Positions 1 through 7,533 of a stretch of DNA of 64,000 nucleotides are shown piece by piece; position 1 is the stretch's first letter, and the number at the start of each line of letters is the position of its first letter. A program made the position numbers and the translations under genes. Under the pieces are notes generated by a model that had not been told where the DNA came from, searched no databases, and saw only the letters and a list, made by a program, of their open reading frames with translations. Origin of the DNA: Lachnospiraceae bacterium (lineage in GTDB: Bacteria; Bacillota; Clostridia; Lachnospirales; Lachnospiraceae); assembly GCA_021770785.1 (NCBI GenBank), contig JAETQH010000003.1, positions 1-64,000 of the forward strand. The letters are read 5' to 3'.

Positions 1-11
1 TAGGGAATACC

Positions 12-107
12 CAGCATATATCCCCAAAAGTCCGGCGATATGCTGCAAAATATGAATTTTTCAAGGTGCTATAGGAATAGGGTCAAATTTATTTATCGTT
101 TTGACCC
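12..107. repeat. Inverted repeats at the left window edge
   Basis: Two inverted repeats are visible. CAGCATAT at 12-19 pairs with ATATGCTG at 38-45. GGGTCAAA at 80-87 pairs with TTTGACCC at 100-107 around a 12-nt AT-rich loop. The second hairpin overlaps the only plausible start (TTG at 101) of the following small gene, so it could influence that gene's expression. An 18-nt stretch of it (85-102) recurs in inverted orientation at 13955-13972. No function can be assigned. Confidence 0.5.
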
Positions 108-325
108 CAACATCATATGATATCTTAGAGGAACTTGGAGTGCTTTCTGAGAGTGCTAAAGGGTGGAAAAAAGAATTGAATCTTATCTCGTGGAATGGAG
201 GAGCTTCCAAATATGATATTAGAGATTGGGCACCTCAACATGAAAAGATGGGAAAAGGGATTACTTTGAGCAAAGATGAAATAAAAGAACTATATAAAAT
301 TCTAGGTGAGATTTTAGAAGAATAG
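101..325 (+). CDS. YdbC/PC4-like single-stranded nucleic-acid-binding protein
   Basis: This 74-residue product matches the bacterial YdbC / transcriptional coactivator p15 (PC4) family from memory of conserved stretches: GVLSESAKGWKKELNLISWNG near the N-terminus, then KYDIRDW and HEKMGKGITL. Family members are small proteins that form dimers and bind single-stranded DNA. The usual length is about 70-80 residues, so the gene is close to complete. The N-terminus is uncertain: no ATG lies in frame, and the TTG at 101 sits inside a hairpin without a clear ribosome binding site. The first few residues may have been replaced by recombination. A short gap of under 10 bp separates it from the next gene on the same strand, which suggests co-transcription. 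PC4-like genes are frequent on mobile elements. Confidence 0.75.
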   Translation: MTPTSYDILEELGVLSESAKGWKKELNLISWNGGASKYDIRDWAPQHEKMGKGITLSKDEIKELYKILGEILEE

Positions 326-334
326 CATTGGACG

Positions 335-1219
335 GTGATTTTATTGAGAAGGGCAGAAGGCAGGGAAACATTTCATAGACTGTTAGAATGGGATAAAGGA
401 CAAGCGGCATCGGAAAGGCTGGCAGCATTGATTTTAGAGCAGGAGGGGTTTCGTGATATTGATCCTTCACATCCTTTGGGTGGAAAAGATGGTGGTAAGG
501 ATATGCTATGTGAATTTAATAGTTCTAAATGGATTGGAGCAGTATATTTCCCAAGGGGACAACAAAGTTTCAGTGAAATAAAAAAGAAATATAGGCATGA
601 TTTAGAGGGAGCTTATAGAAATGGAGCAAAAGGAATTGCTTTTATAACAAATCAGGAATTATCACTGATGGAAAGAAAAATATTAGAAGAAATGGATAAA
701 ACAGTAGATGTTCGTATATATCATTTAGATCGAATTGCTAATATTTTGAATACGCCTAAGATGTATGGAATTCGTTTAGAATATTTAGAAATAGAAATGA
801 CAAAAGAAGAGCAGTTGTCATACTTTTCATATGTAAATGAACAAGGAATAACGAGAATTGAGCAAAAATTGGATGATTTGTGCGCAAATATAAGGAACCA
901 AACAGAAAAGATATCTGTATTTGATGATACTGAAGAAGAAGTACGCACGTTGAAAGAAGTTTTAGAAGCAGAGAATCTGTTTTTTGATAAGATATGGTTT
1001 GATAGGCATTTGAGTTTGGAATATCGTATTGAACAAGGAATAGAAGATGTAAATCCAGAGATCTGGAAAGGTGCTATGGAAGCGGCAAGAAAGGTCATAG
1101 AAAAATATGGAGAAGAAAACTTGGGACCTTATAGTGATTTTGAATGGGGAATGCTTAATGGGAAATTATCTGCACTCAGGTGGGTATTAGGTTGTGAATG
1201 GGATATGCTGGATACATAG
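335..1219 (+). CDS. Restriction-endonuclease-like (PD-(D/E)XK-type) protein
   Basis: The 294-residue product has an N-terminal domain (about residues 18-130) resembling restriction-endonuclease-like folds: an acidic residue in ASERLAA (E27), then the glycine/lysine/aspartate motif GGKDGGKD (49-56), then a beta strand AVYFPRGQQ (69-77) where many relatives carry E/Q-x-K. The usual catalytic lysine is therefore not obvious, and activity cannot be taken for granted. Downstream, residues 150-210 look helical and the C-terminal third is a separate acidic domain I do not recognise. Such domains often sit next to or fused with NTPases in defence loci. The start is uncertain: GTG at 335 lies just after the PC4-like gene. 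The next gene (1240) follows after about 20 bp, so the genes are probably one operon. Function in nucleic-acid cleavage or sensing is inference. Confidence 0.55.
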   Translation: MILLRRAEGRETFHRLLEWDKGQAASERLAALILEQEGFRDIDPSHPLGGKDGGKDMLCEFNSSKWIGAVYFPRGQQSFSEIKKKYRHDLEGAYRNGAKGIAFITNQELSLMERKILEEMDKTVDVRIYHLDRIANILNTPKMYGIRLEYLEIEMTKEEQLSYFSYVNEQGITRIEQKLDDLCANIRNQTEKISVFDDTEEEVRTLKEVLEAENLFFDKIWFDRHLSLEYRIEQGIEDVNPEIWKGAMEAARKVIEKYGEENLGPYSDFEWGMLNGKLSALRWVLGCEWDMLDT

Positions 1220-1239
1220 AAACAAAAAGAGGTGATTTT

Positions 1240-2706
1240 ATGTCAATTACATCCATAGAATATTTACAAAGCCTTGTACGGGAACTTGTAAAACTACCGA
1301 CCGAAACGGAATGGGTGGAGTTTAAATGTAATAATAAGGAACCGCAGTTGATAGGAGAATATATCTCAGCATTGAGCAATTCAGCCACATTGTGCGGTAG
1401 GACAAAGGGATATCTTGTTTGGGGAATTCATGATGATACACACGAAATAATTGGTACAGAATTTCAATATCGGAAAATGAAAAAAGGAAATGAAGAGCTG
1501 GAAGCATGGCTTTCACGTATGGTTTCGCCACGAATCAATTTTAAATTTTATGAAATTCCTATGGATGGGAAAAATGTTGTAATGATTGAAATTCCTTGTG
1601 CTGAGAAACAGCCAGTTCAGTTTGCAGGAGTGGAATATATTCGGGTTGGTACAAATAAGAAAAATTTAAAGGAATATCCAGATAAAGAAAGGGAATTATG
1701 GCAGGCGTTTGATACAACACCATATGAGCTTCGCTTGGCAAAAAGTAATGTTGAGGAAGATGAATTGGTTGTTTTATTGGATTATCCCAAGTACTACGAT
1801 AAGATGGAAATGCCGATTCCGCGTAATAGGGATAAAGTTTTGGATGATTTACAGAATGAAAAGTTTATTATTAAAAATGATGCTGGAAATTGGAACATTA
1901 CCAATATGGGAGCATTGATGATTGCGAAAGATTTGAAAAAGTTTGATAATCTTCATCGGCGATCTGTGCGCGTTATTTGGTATAAAGAAAATTCCAGATT
2001 GGATGCAATCAGGGAAAAAGAATTTTCGGGCGGTTATGCTTTTGCGCATGAGGATATTGTTCAATATATTATGACAATTATTCCACAGGAAGAGGTGATA
2101 GTGGAAGCAACAAGGAAGTCCGTTATTAGTTTTCCGGAAATAGCAATTCGTGAATTGTTGGCGAATGCTATGATTCATCAGGATTTGCAACAACGTGGTA
2201 CGAATCCTATGGTGGAAGTGTTCAAAAATCGAATAGAGTTTTCCAATGCAGGTGCTCCGCTGGTAGCAATAGATCGTATTGTAGATACGGTTCCAGTATC
2301 ACGAAATGAGAACATTGCCGGATTTATGCATAAATGTGGTATTTGTGAGGAACGAGGCAGCGGATATGACAAGATTATAGAGGCTACTGCAAAAAATGAA
2401 TTGCTTGCGCCAAGAATTGAGAATCAGAATAATCAATTTACAAAAGCGGTATTGTTTGCAAAGGTTCCATTTGAAATGACAACGAAGGAAGATCGTGTTC
2501 GTACCTGTTATATGCAGGCTTGTCTGGCTTATGTCAATTATGAGGCTGTCTCTAATGGAGACATCAGGAAATTATTCGGATTATCGGATCAAGAAATGAC
2601 AAAAGCATCACGTTTAATTCAAAATACAATAGATGCAGGGCTGATTAAGGCAGTTGATCCGGAAACAGCACCGAGATATAAAAAATATATACCATATTGG
2701 GCATAA
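1240..2706 (+). CDS. AlbA_2/Schlafen-type putative DNA-binding ATPase
   Basis: The product (488 residues) has the layout of divergent AAA-4 / AlbA_2 proteins: an N-terminal Schlafen-like domain (WVEFKCN, then GYLVWGIHDDTHEIIGTEF and a YIRVGTNKK stretch by about residue 145), a linker, and a C-terminal GHKL-like ATP-binding region with ELLANAMIHQDL and an ERGSGYDKI glycine motif. A winged-helix-like tail (NGDIRKLFGLSDQEMTKASRLI) could bind DNA. Family members are annotated as transcriptional regulators or ATP-binding proteins and are common on mobile elements and in defence islands. I chose ATG 1240 because AGAGGTG lies at the right distance upstream; an in-frame ATG at 1198 would overlap the previous gene and lacks a good site. 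A strong terminator follows at 2762. Confidence 0.75.
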   Translation: MSITSIEYLQSLVRELVKLPTETEWVEFKCNNKEPQLIGEYISALSNSATLCGRTKGYLVWGIHDDTHEIIGTEFQYRKMKKGNEELEAWLSRMVSPRINFKFYEIPMDGKNVVMIEIPCAEKQPVQFAGVEYIRVGTNKKNLKEYPDKERELWQAFDTTPYELRLAKSNVEEDELVVLLDYPKYYDKMEMPIPRNRDKVLDDLQNEKFIIKNDAGNWNITNMGALMIAKDLKKFDNLHRRSVRVIWYKENSRLDAIREKEFSGGYAFAHEDIVQYIMTIIPQEEVIVEATRKSVISFPEIAIRELLANAMIHQDLQQRGTNPMVEVFKNRIEFSNAGAPLVAIDRIVDTVPVSRNENIAGFMHKCGICEERGSGYDKIIEATAKNELLAPRIENQNNQFTKAVLFAKVPFEMTTKEDRVRTCYMQACLAYVNYEAVSNGDIRKLFGLSDQEMTKASRLIQNTIDAGLIKAVDPETAPRYKKYIPYWA

Positions 2707-2846
2707 TTTAACTTTCGCTAACTTTCACTAATTAGCAAATTTATGTTTCACAATAGTATATACAATGTCAAAAACCTTTATTTTATGCGGTTTTTGACAT
2801 TGTTTTTTATGATTTGGATAAAGTTTTAACTTTTGCTAACTTTCAT
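2707..2846. repeat. 21-bp direct repeats flanking a terminator
   Basis: A 21-bp direct repeat that starts TTTAACTTT, with GCTAACTTTCA at its end, occurs at 2707-2727 and again at 2826-2846 with one mismatch. The copies lie 119 bp apart, one just after the stop of the AlbA-type gene and the other just before the stop of the convergent STAND gene, on both sides of the terminator hairpin. They could be recombination scars or protein-binding sites. Nothing else was seen in this intergenic stretch. Confidence 0.6.
2762..2808. terminator. Bidirectional terminator between convergent genes
   Basis: A 15-bp perfect stem (2762-2776 with 2789-2803) has a 12-nt loop and is followed by a run of T on the plus strand. 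Its inner base pairs are A-rich on one side and T-rich on the other. It lies between the stops of the AlbA-type and STAND genes and probably serves both. Confidence 0.85.
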
Positions 2847-2860
2847 GGTGTCCAAAAGTG

Positions 2861-5227
2861 TTATTGACGTTGAAAGGAACATTCAAGATATTTATTTTTA
2901 TACGCCAAAGCCTGTTCCGGTTTTTGCCATCGGGAATACAGGTTATTCAGGTACAAATAAACCGTTTTGGCATAATCGTTATTGGTTCCCATGACTTCCG
3001 AAATAATATTTTCCGCAGATAAAAGATGAAGTTCGGCTTCTTTAGCATTGCCATCGGAAAGCGCAATCGCGCCATACATCATCTGGCAGATTCCGTTGTC
3101 TAAAGTTTGTGTTCCCTCATGTTCCAAAACAAGACTTTCATAGGCAGAAAGAACCTGTTTTGCCATCTCTGCATTTTTGGAGAGAATCAACATATTAGTA
3201 AGGTTCATCAACTGTTGCAGCATATCATGTGATTCTGCCAGTCCAAGGTGTGCATATTCCTGGCGGATGGTTAAAGCAGTATGGAGCATTTTGGCAGCCT
3301 CTTTTGGCTTTTTCATCAGCAGGTATGTATTGGAAAGATTGTTGTATAGGTTTGAAAGCAGATTTGCTGTCCGCTGGTCGGCATCTTCCGTATGATATGG
3401 TTCTAAGACGCTGACAGCTTTTAACCGTTTCTTCAAGGCATTTTTATAATTGTTTTTGATAAGAAACAGTTCTGCTTTATAGTCAAGAAGCAACGCTTTA
3501 TCACAGCGAAAGCGTTTATCTTGTTGTAGCTCTGATTCATTCTGAGCGTTGTTGTCATCAAGTTTCATTACATACTCTATCCGCTCTACAAGTTTTGGCA
3601 GATAGTCCATTACAAGATATTTTTCGAGGTATGGGAATATATCCTGAAGGAACAGCAGATAATCCTCTGGTATGTCTGCTAAAATATTTTCTATAATGCT
3701 GATTAGTGAATCAATTACGTTTTGAGGTCTTTTAACTTCCAGTCCATGCACAAGGCAGATGCAATGCAGGCTGTCAAGCAGTGTATGGCAGTTTGATACG
3801 GACGGCAAAGTTTCCAGTGCAACAATTTCTCTTATCAGTGGGTGCAGACTGACTTTCCGGTTTTCTTTGTCATCATGGATAAAACCGTATTTAGCGAGAT
3901 AATTCACATCATTTAATGAGGGCAGTTTCAGCCAGTTTTTAAAAGCATTTTTTAATACGCCGGAGGAAGAAAGCAGGGAAAGGTTACACAAGACATCAAG
4001 ACAGGGATCAGAAAGTTTTCCAAGCTGTAACAATTTCTTCAAATGCTCTGCCATCAGTCCGTCGGTGTAATCTCCATCCTTATATAATTCAACAGCTTCA
4101 CCGGAAGAAATGTTCAGTCCGCAGGTCTGTAATTCGTATAGTAGTTCTTCCGCTTCCATGCCGCTTGCGGATAAGGATAACGCAGACAACACAACGGTCA
4201 GCGTATGGCTGTGTACGGTTTGTATGATCTGCTTTGTTGCCAGTGTATCTTCTTTTGCGGAAGGGCATAGACGGAAAAACAGTTCCGGCAGTTCGGTATC
4301 TGTATCCAGCTCTTTTAATTCCATAATGGGGTACTGCGTGGGACGGCATCTGGTGGTTATCAACAGCTGGAAAACATTCTGTGCAAATTCCTTGAAAAAG
4401 CTGTCATCCTTTGGGAGTACATTAAAATTATCAAGAATAATAAGGCTGTCATTGTGCAGCTTTTTTAATATCTTATAGTGTCTGTCAAAAAGCATTTCTT
4501 CGGTCATTTCACTGGTGTCATCGTCAAATTCCATGCCTGCAATGCTTTTCTTTAAATCTCCCGCATAATAGAGGTAAATGATATTTGTATATTTCTTACG
4601 GTTTTTGTACGCATAATATTTTGCGAACTCACTTTTCCCAATCCCTGCCACGCCGCTGATAAAAAGTGTGGAGCGTTCCTGTAACAATTTTCCGCATTCT
4701 TTCAGTTCATTTTTACGCCCTACAAATTCTTCCGTAATGGAGGGTAGGCGGCTGTTTTGTATGGTATCGGATAAGTCCGGCGAAAATAAGCCACTGTGTT
4801 CGTGGTCTGACAGAATGGCATAGCGGACTGCGGCAGTAAAAAATGCTGCATTATTGGTAAGTGCAAGCATTTCATCTGCGGTTTTGTTGCCGATGGTATT
4901 CCGGCTGTCATTGATCAATTCTTCCATTTGGGAACGTGCCTGTGATTCATTGATCAGGTTCGGAATGATTTTACATTGGAAATCTTCTTCCATGTCCTCA
5001 AAACCATTTTCCTCATAAATGTGCAGGATTTCCATAGGTATCGGTCTTGCTCCGGTACACCAGCGGCTGTACATGGTGTTGTCTTCTGCATATATTTCAC
5101 CGCTTGGAAGTTCATCGTTCAGGTATGCAGAAAATAAGCTGCGGACAAGCTGGTGCTGCTGATAGGTCTTCTTTTTATTCTCAAGCAGTATGTTTATTAT
5201 ATTTGCAAAGGTAAGCCGGTTTTTCAA
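2861..5227 (-). CDS. STAND NTPase with NB-ARC-type core and C-terminal helical (TPR) repeats
   Basis: This 788-residue protein has three visible parts. An N-terminal helical domain (1-160) is unlike anything I can name. It is followed by a P-loop NTPase: EEFVGRKNEL (167-175), Walker A GVAGIGKS (192-199), a Walker B-like LIILDNF and a sensor-like LLITTRCR. The C-terminal half is alpha-helical, with tetratricopeptide-like units from about 580 to the end (for example LYNNLSNTYLLMKKPKEAAKML). This is the layout of signal-transduction ATPases with numerous domains, which in bacteria act as ligand-triggered switches and include several antiphage sensors. No effector domain is recognisable; the N-terminal domain would be the candidate. 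The start is TTG at 5227, supported by AAGGAG six bases upstream. It is transcribed opposite to its neighbours. A role in defence or in regulation of the element is inference. Confidence 0.8.
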   Translation of the reverse strand: MKNRLTFANIINILLENKKKTYQQHQLVRSLFSAYLNDELPSGEIYAEDNTMYSRWCTGARPIPMEILHIYEENGFEDMEEDFQCKIIPNLINESQARSQMEELINDSRNTIGNKTADEMLALTNNAAFFTAAVRYAILSDHEHSGLFSPDLSDTIQNSRLPSITEEFVGRKNELKECGKLLQERSTLFISGVAGIGKSEFAKYYAYKNRKKYTNIIYLYYAGDLKKSIAGMEFDDDTSEMTEEMLFDRHYKILKKLHNDSLIILDNFNVLPKDDSFFKEFAQNVFQLLITTRCRPTQYPIMELKELDTDTELPELFFRLCPSAKEDTLATKQIIQTVHSHTLTVVLSALSLSASGMEAEELLYELQTCGLNISSGEAVELYKDGDYTDGLMAEHLKKLLQLGKLSDPCLDVLCNLSLLSSSGVLKNAFKNWLKLPSLNDVNYLAKYGFIHDDKENRKVSLHPLIREIVALETLPSVSNCHTLLDSLHCICLVHGLEVKRPQNVIDSLISIIENILADIPEDYLLFLQDIFPYLEKYLVMDYLPKLVERIEYVMKLDDNNAQNESELQQDKRFRCDKALLLDYKAELFLIKNNYKNALKKRLKAVSVLEPYHTEDADQRTANLLSNLYNNLSNTYLLMKKPKEAAKMLHTALTIRQEYAHLGLAESHDMLQQLMNLTNMLILSKNAEMAKQVLSAYESLVLEHEGTQTLDNGICQMMYGAIALSDGNAKEAELHLLSAENIISEVMGTNNDYAKTVYLYLNNLYSRWQKPEQALAYKNKYLECSFQRQ

Positions 5228-5252
5228 ATTATCTTCTCCTTCAAAATTTCTA

Positions 5253-5280
5253 TGTCAATGTATGGTCAAGTCTCTGTCAA
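5253..5280. promoter_or_regulatory. Three GTCAA repeats at exact 11-bp spacing
   Basis: TGTCAA, GGTCAA and TGTCAA start at 5253, 5264 and 5275, an exact 11-bp period, just upstream of the STAND start codon. On the minus strand they read TTGACA/TTGACC/TTGACA, so one or more could also be a -35 element. Helically phased direct repeats usually bind a protein cooperatively: a repressor or activator of the STAND gene, or the element's Int/Xis. No good -10 box was seen for either reading. Confidence 0.5.
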
Positions 5281-5391
5281 TATCTTTCCACACTCCATAT
5301 TGGTATCATAAATCCATGAAAACGTAGCCGCTTAAAGCTATCAGGCAGACAAGCTGGCTTCATAAGAATTATATCATGATGCGGATAAATC

Positions 5392-5736
5392 TTGTGTCGA
5401 ATTTTAAAAAAATTAGAAGAAGATTTGGAAAGCAGCAAAAGAACATTGAAAAACAATCCGTCAAAACGGATTCATGAGCTGTATTTCATGCCAACAGACC
5501 TGCAAAGATACTTTTACAGAAAAGAGGAGCAGGCAGACACTTCCGAAAGGGTGGGAATATTCCGAGCAGGGGAAGCCCGCAGGCAGATTTTGAAACAGAA
5601 ATCGTTGCTAAAGGTCAGTAATGACAGCATGGGATACGAATGGAAGCCGACAAGGAATTACACCGCTTATGCCAGTCTTAGTTCTTTGACAGATTTATTA
5701 TGCAGAATTAAAAAGATTGTGGAAGGGGATGAAGTG
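5392..5736 (+). other. Open in-frame extension upstream of the excisionase-like gene
   Basis: The reading frame of the excisionase-like gene stays open from a TTG at 5392 and would give a 187-residue protein. The 115 additional residues are charged and show no domain I recognise. The TTG lacks a convincing ribosome binding site, whereas a good one precedes ATG 5737. The stretch may be a remnant of a lost gene of the mobile element or a genuine N-terminal domain. The 160 bp before it (5228-5391) hold the GTCAA repeats and no gene. Confidence 0.35.
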
Positions 5737-5955
5737 ATGCAGCAGAGAATGAATAACAGAAATGCAGATTATATTCCTTTTGAGGATAAGGCATTATTGA
5801 GTGTGAAAGAGATGTGTATATATCTTAGTATCGGACAGACAAAGTGCAGGGAGCTTTTGTCTGATCCGGCAAACGGTTTTACCGTAAGGATAGGCAACCG
5901 TCTTTATGCACACCGCAAAAACCTTGATAACTGGCTGAAAAACCAGATATATTAA
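5737..5955 (+). CDS. Excisionase-like small DNA-binding protein (Tn916 Xis type)
   Basis: The 72-residue product reads like a winged helix-turn-helix excisionase: LLSVKEMCIYLSIGQTKCREL forms the helix-turn-helix, followed by GFTVRIGNRLYAHRKNLDNWL as the wing and final helix. Proteins of this kind bend DNA at the element's ends and direct the integrase toward excision. The start at ATG 5737 is supported by GGAAGGGG eight bases upstream. It lies about 140 bp before the integrase on the same strand, the usual xis-int order of Tn916-like elements. Length fits the family (about 65-75 residues). Confidence 0.75.
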   Translation: MQQRMNNRNADYIPFEDKALLSVKEMCIYLSIGQTKCRELLSDPANGFTVRIGNRLYAHRKNLDNWLKNQIY

Positions 5956-6099
5956 GGGAATAAAAATCATACAGAATACAAAAAGTTTAACATTTTTTCA
6001 GAATCTGATTGAAGGTAAGCAGTCGATTTGGTAGAATATCGGTATCAGATAATTCTTTTCAAAAATGATTTGCTTTCCTGTGTGGAAAGGAAGTGGAAC

Positions 6100-7305
6100 A
6101 TGGGAAAATCATTGGCAGGAAAAGAATTAGGGCAGGGCATAACGCAGCGTAAGGATGGACGTTATCAGGCGAGGTTTACGAACCGTTTCGGGAAGAGACA
6201 GACTATTTATGCAAAGACGCTGAATGAAATCCGCCAGAAGCTCCGCAACGAGCAGTATGAGGATGAAAAGAAGCTGAATGTGGTTTCTTCGGATATGACG
6301 CTGGATGAATGGTTTGATGTCTGGATGGATACCTGTAAGAAAAATTGCAGGAATACTACCAGAGCCAACTATACACACTCATATAATCGTATCCGGGAAA
6401 GTCTTGGATGGCGGAAGCTGAATAATATCAACCTGATTACCATGCAGCAGGCTTTTAACGAACTGAAAACGGATATGTCCAGAAAGGACACACGGCGTAT
6501 CCTCATTGATATGTACAACAAGGCGATAGATGCAGAACTCGTACTGAAGAACATACCAATGCAGGTGAATACAGTTGTGAATAAGGACAGCAATCTGGAA
6601 GAGCCGAGAGTGCTGACGCTTGAGGAAACGGATGTATTCTTAGAAGCAGCACAGCATTACAGGTACTTCAACACGTTCAGCCTTGCTCTTGAAACTGGTA
6701 TGCGTATCGGAGAGCTTTTAGGATTGAAGTGGTCAGACATTGATTTTGAAAACCAGACAATCTATGTAAATCGTACATTGGTCTATGTTACCTGTAGGGA
6801 TGAAGCAAGTCCGAAGTACGGAAAGAAAATCAATGAATTTCACGAGCCAAAGACAGAAAAGGGAAAGCGTAAAATCCCGATGACCTTAAAAGCATATCAG
6901 ATTCTGAAAAGACAAAAACTCTGGAAAGCTGAAATTGAAGCTAAAGGAAAGAAAGCGCCAGAGGGATTTGAAGACTTGGTATTTGTTACTACAAGGAATG
7001 CTCCCGTCAGTCAGAATGACACGGATCTGGTCATGAAGGTTATTTCAGACCGGATAGCCAAAGAACACGAAAAATTCAAACCATTAACACCGCATACGCT
7101 CAGACACACATTTGCGACCAGATGCATTGAGCGTGGCATGAACCCTAAAACAGTGCAGGTTATCTTAGGACATTCAAGTGTCAATATCACAATGAATCTG
7201 TACTGTCATGTGACGGAAGACACGCTCATATCTGAAATGAGTAAATTTGAAGCAGAAGAACCTGAAAAAGATGTCAATCGTCAAATTGGTGTAAAAGTGG
7301 TGTAA
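6100..7305 (+). CDS. int: Tyrosine recombinase / integrase of a Tn916-like element
   Basis: The product (401 residues) shows the whole Tn916-type integrase layout. An N-terminal arm-binding domain (GITQRKDGRYQARF) comes first, then a SAM-like core-binding domain (TLDEWFDVWMDTC), then the catalytic domain with Arg in GMRIGELLGLKW, Lys in KTEKGKRKIPM, HTLRH, LGHSS and the nucleophile Tyr in MNLYCHVT. All catalytic residues are present, so it should be active. It would cut and rejoin DNA at the element ends during integration and excision. I chose ATG 6100 because GGAAAGGAAG precedes it; an upstream in-frame GTG-type start at 6028 adds 24 residues with no homology. It is the last gene of the element; a hairpin and repeated sites follow. 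Confidence 0.9.
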   Translation: MGKSLAGKELGQGITQRKDGRYQARFTNRFGKRQTIYAKTLNEIRQKLRNEQYEDEKKLNVVSSDMTLDEWFDVWMDTCKKNCRNTTRANYTHSYNRIRESLGWRKLNNINLITMQQAFNELKTDMSRKDTRRILIDMYNKAIDAELVLKNIPMQVNTVVNKDSNLEEPRVLTLEETDVFLEAAQHYRYFNTFSLALETGMRIGELLGLKWSDIDFENQTIYVNRTLVYVTCRDEASPKYGKKINEFHEPKTEKGKRKIPMTLKAYQILKRQKLWKAEIEAKGKKAPEGFEDLVFVTTRNAPVSQNDTDLVMKVISDRIAKEHEKFKPLTPHTLRHTFATRCIERGMNPKTVQVILGHSSVNITMNLYCHVTEDTLISEMSKFEAEEPEKDVNRQIGVKVV

Positions 7306-7353
7306 TTTCTAAAAATCAACTCAATAAATCCTTATTTGCGTGAGTAGCGAAGG

Positions 7354-7379
7354 ACAAGGAAATGCTTGTATTTCCTTGT
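7354..7379. terminator. Perfect 10-bp hairpin downstream of the integrase
   Basis: ACAAGGAAAT (7354-7363) pairs perfectly with ATTTCCTTGT (7370-7379) around a six-base loop. There is no clean T-run, so it may be a weak terminator, an RNA-stabilising structure or part of the element's end. It lies about 50 bp beyond the integrase stop. Confidence 0.5.
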
Positions 7380-7439
7380 GAAGAGCACCGCGACAGCCGC
7401 TAGGCATTCAAGGAAAAATCCCCACAATTAACATTTCTC

Positions 7440-7468
7440 AAACAATAGAGAAACAATAAAGAAACAAT
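7440..7468. other. Putative integrase arm-type binding sites (right end of element)
   Basis: Three copies of AAACAAT start at 7440, 7451 and 7462, an exact 11-bp period, each separated by purine-rich RAG. Integrases with an N-terminal arm-binding domain recognise short direct repeats near the ends of the element, and such an array just beyond int is where arm sites are expected. The core att site would then lie between about 7470 and 7534. Its other copy is outside the window, so it cannot be delimited. Confidence 0.5.
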
Positions 7469-7533
7469 GGAGAGTTATTCTTATACCGTTGCAGAAAGCA
7501 AAGAACAGAATCATGCGGAGGAGGTAAGCTGAG

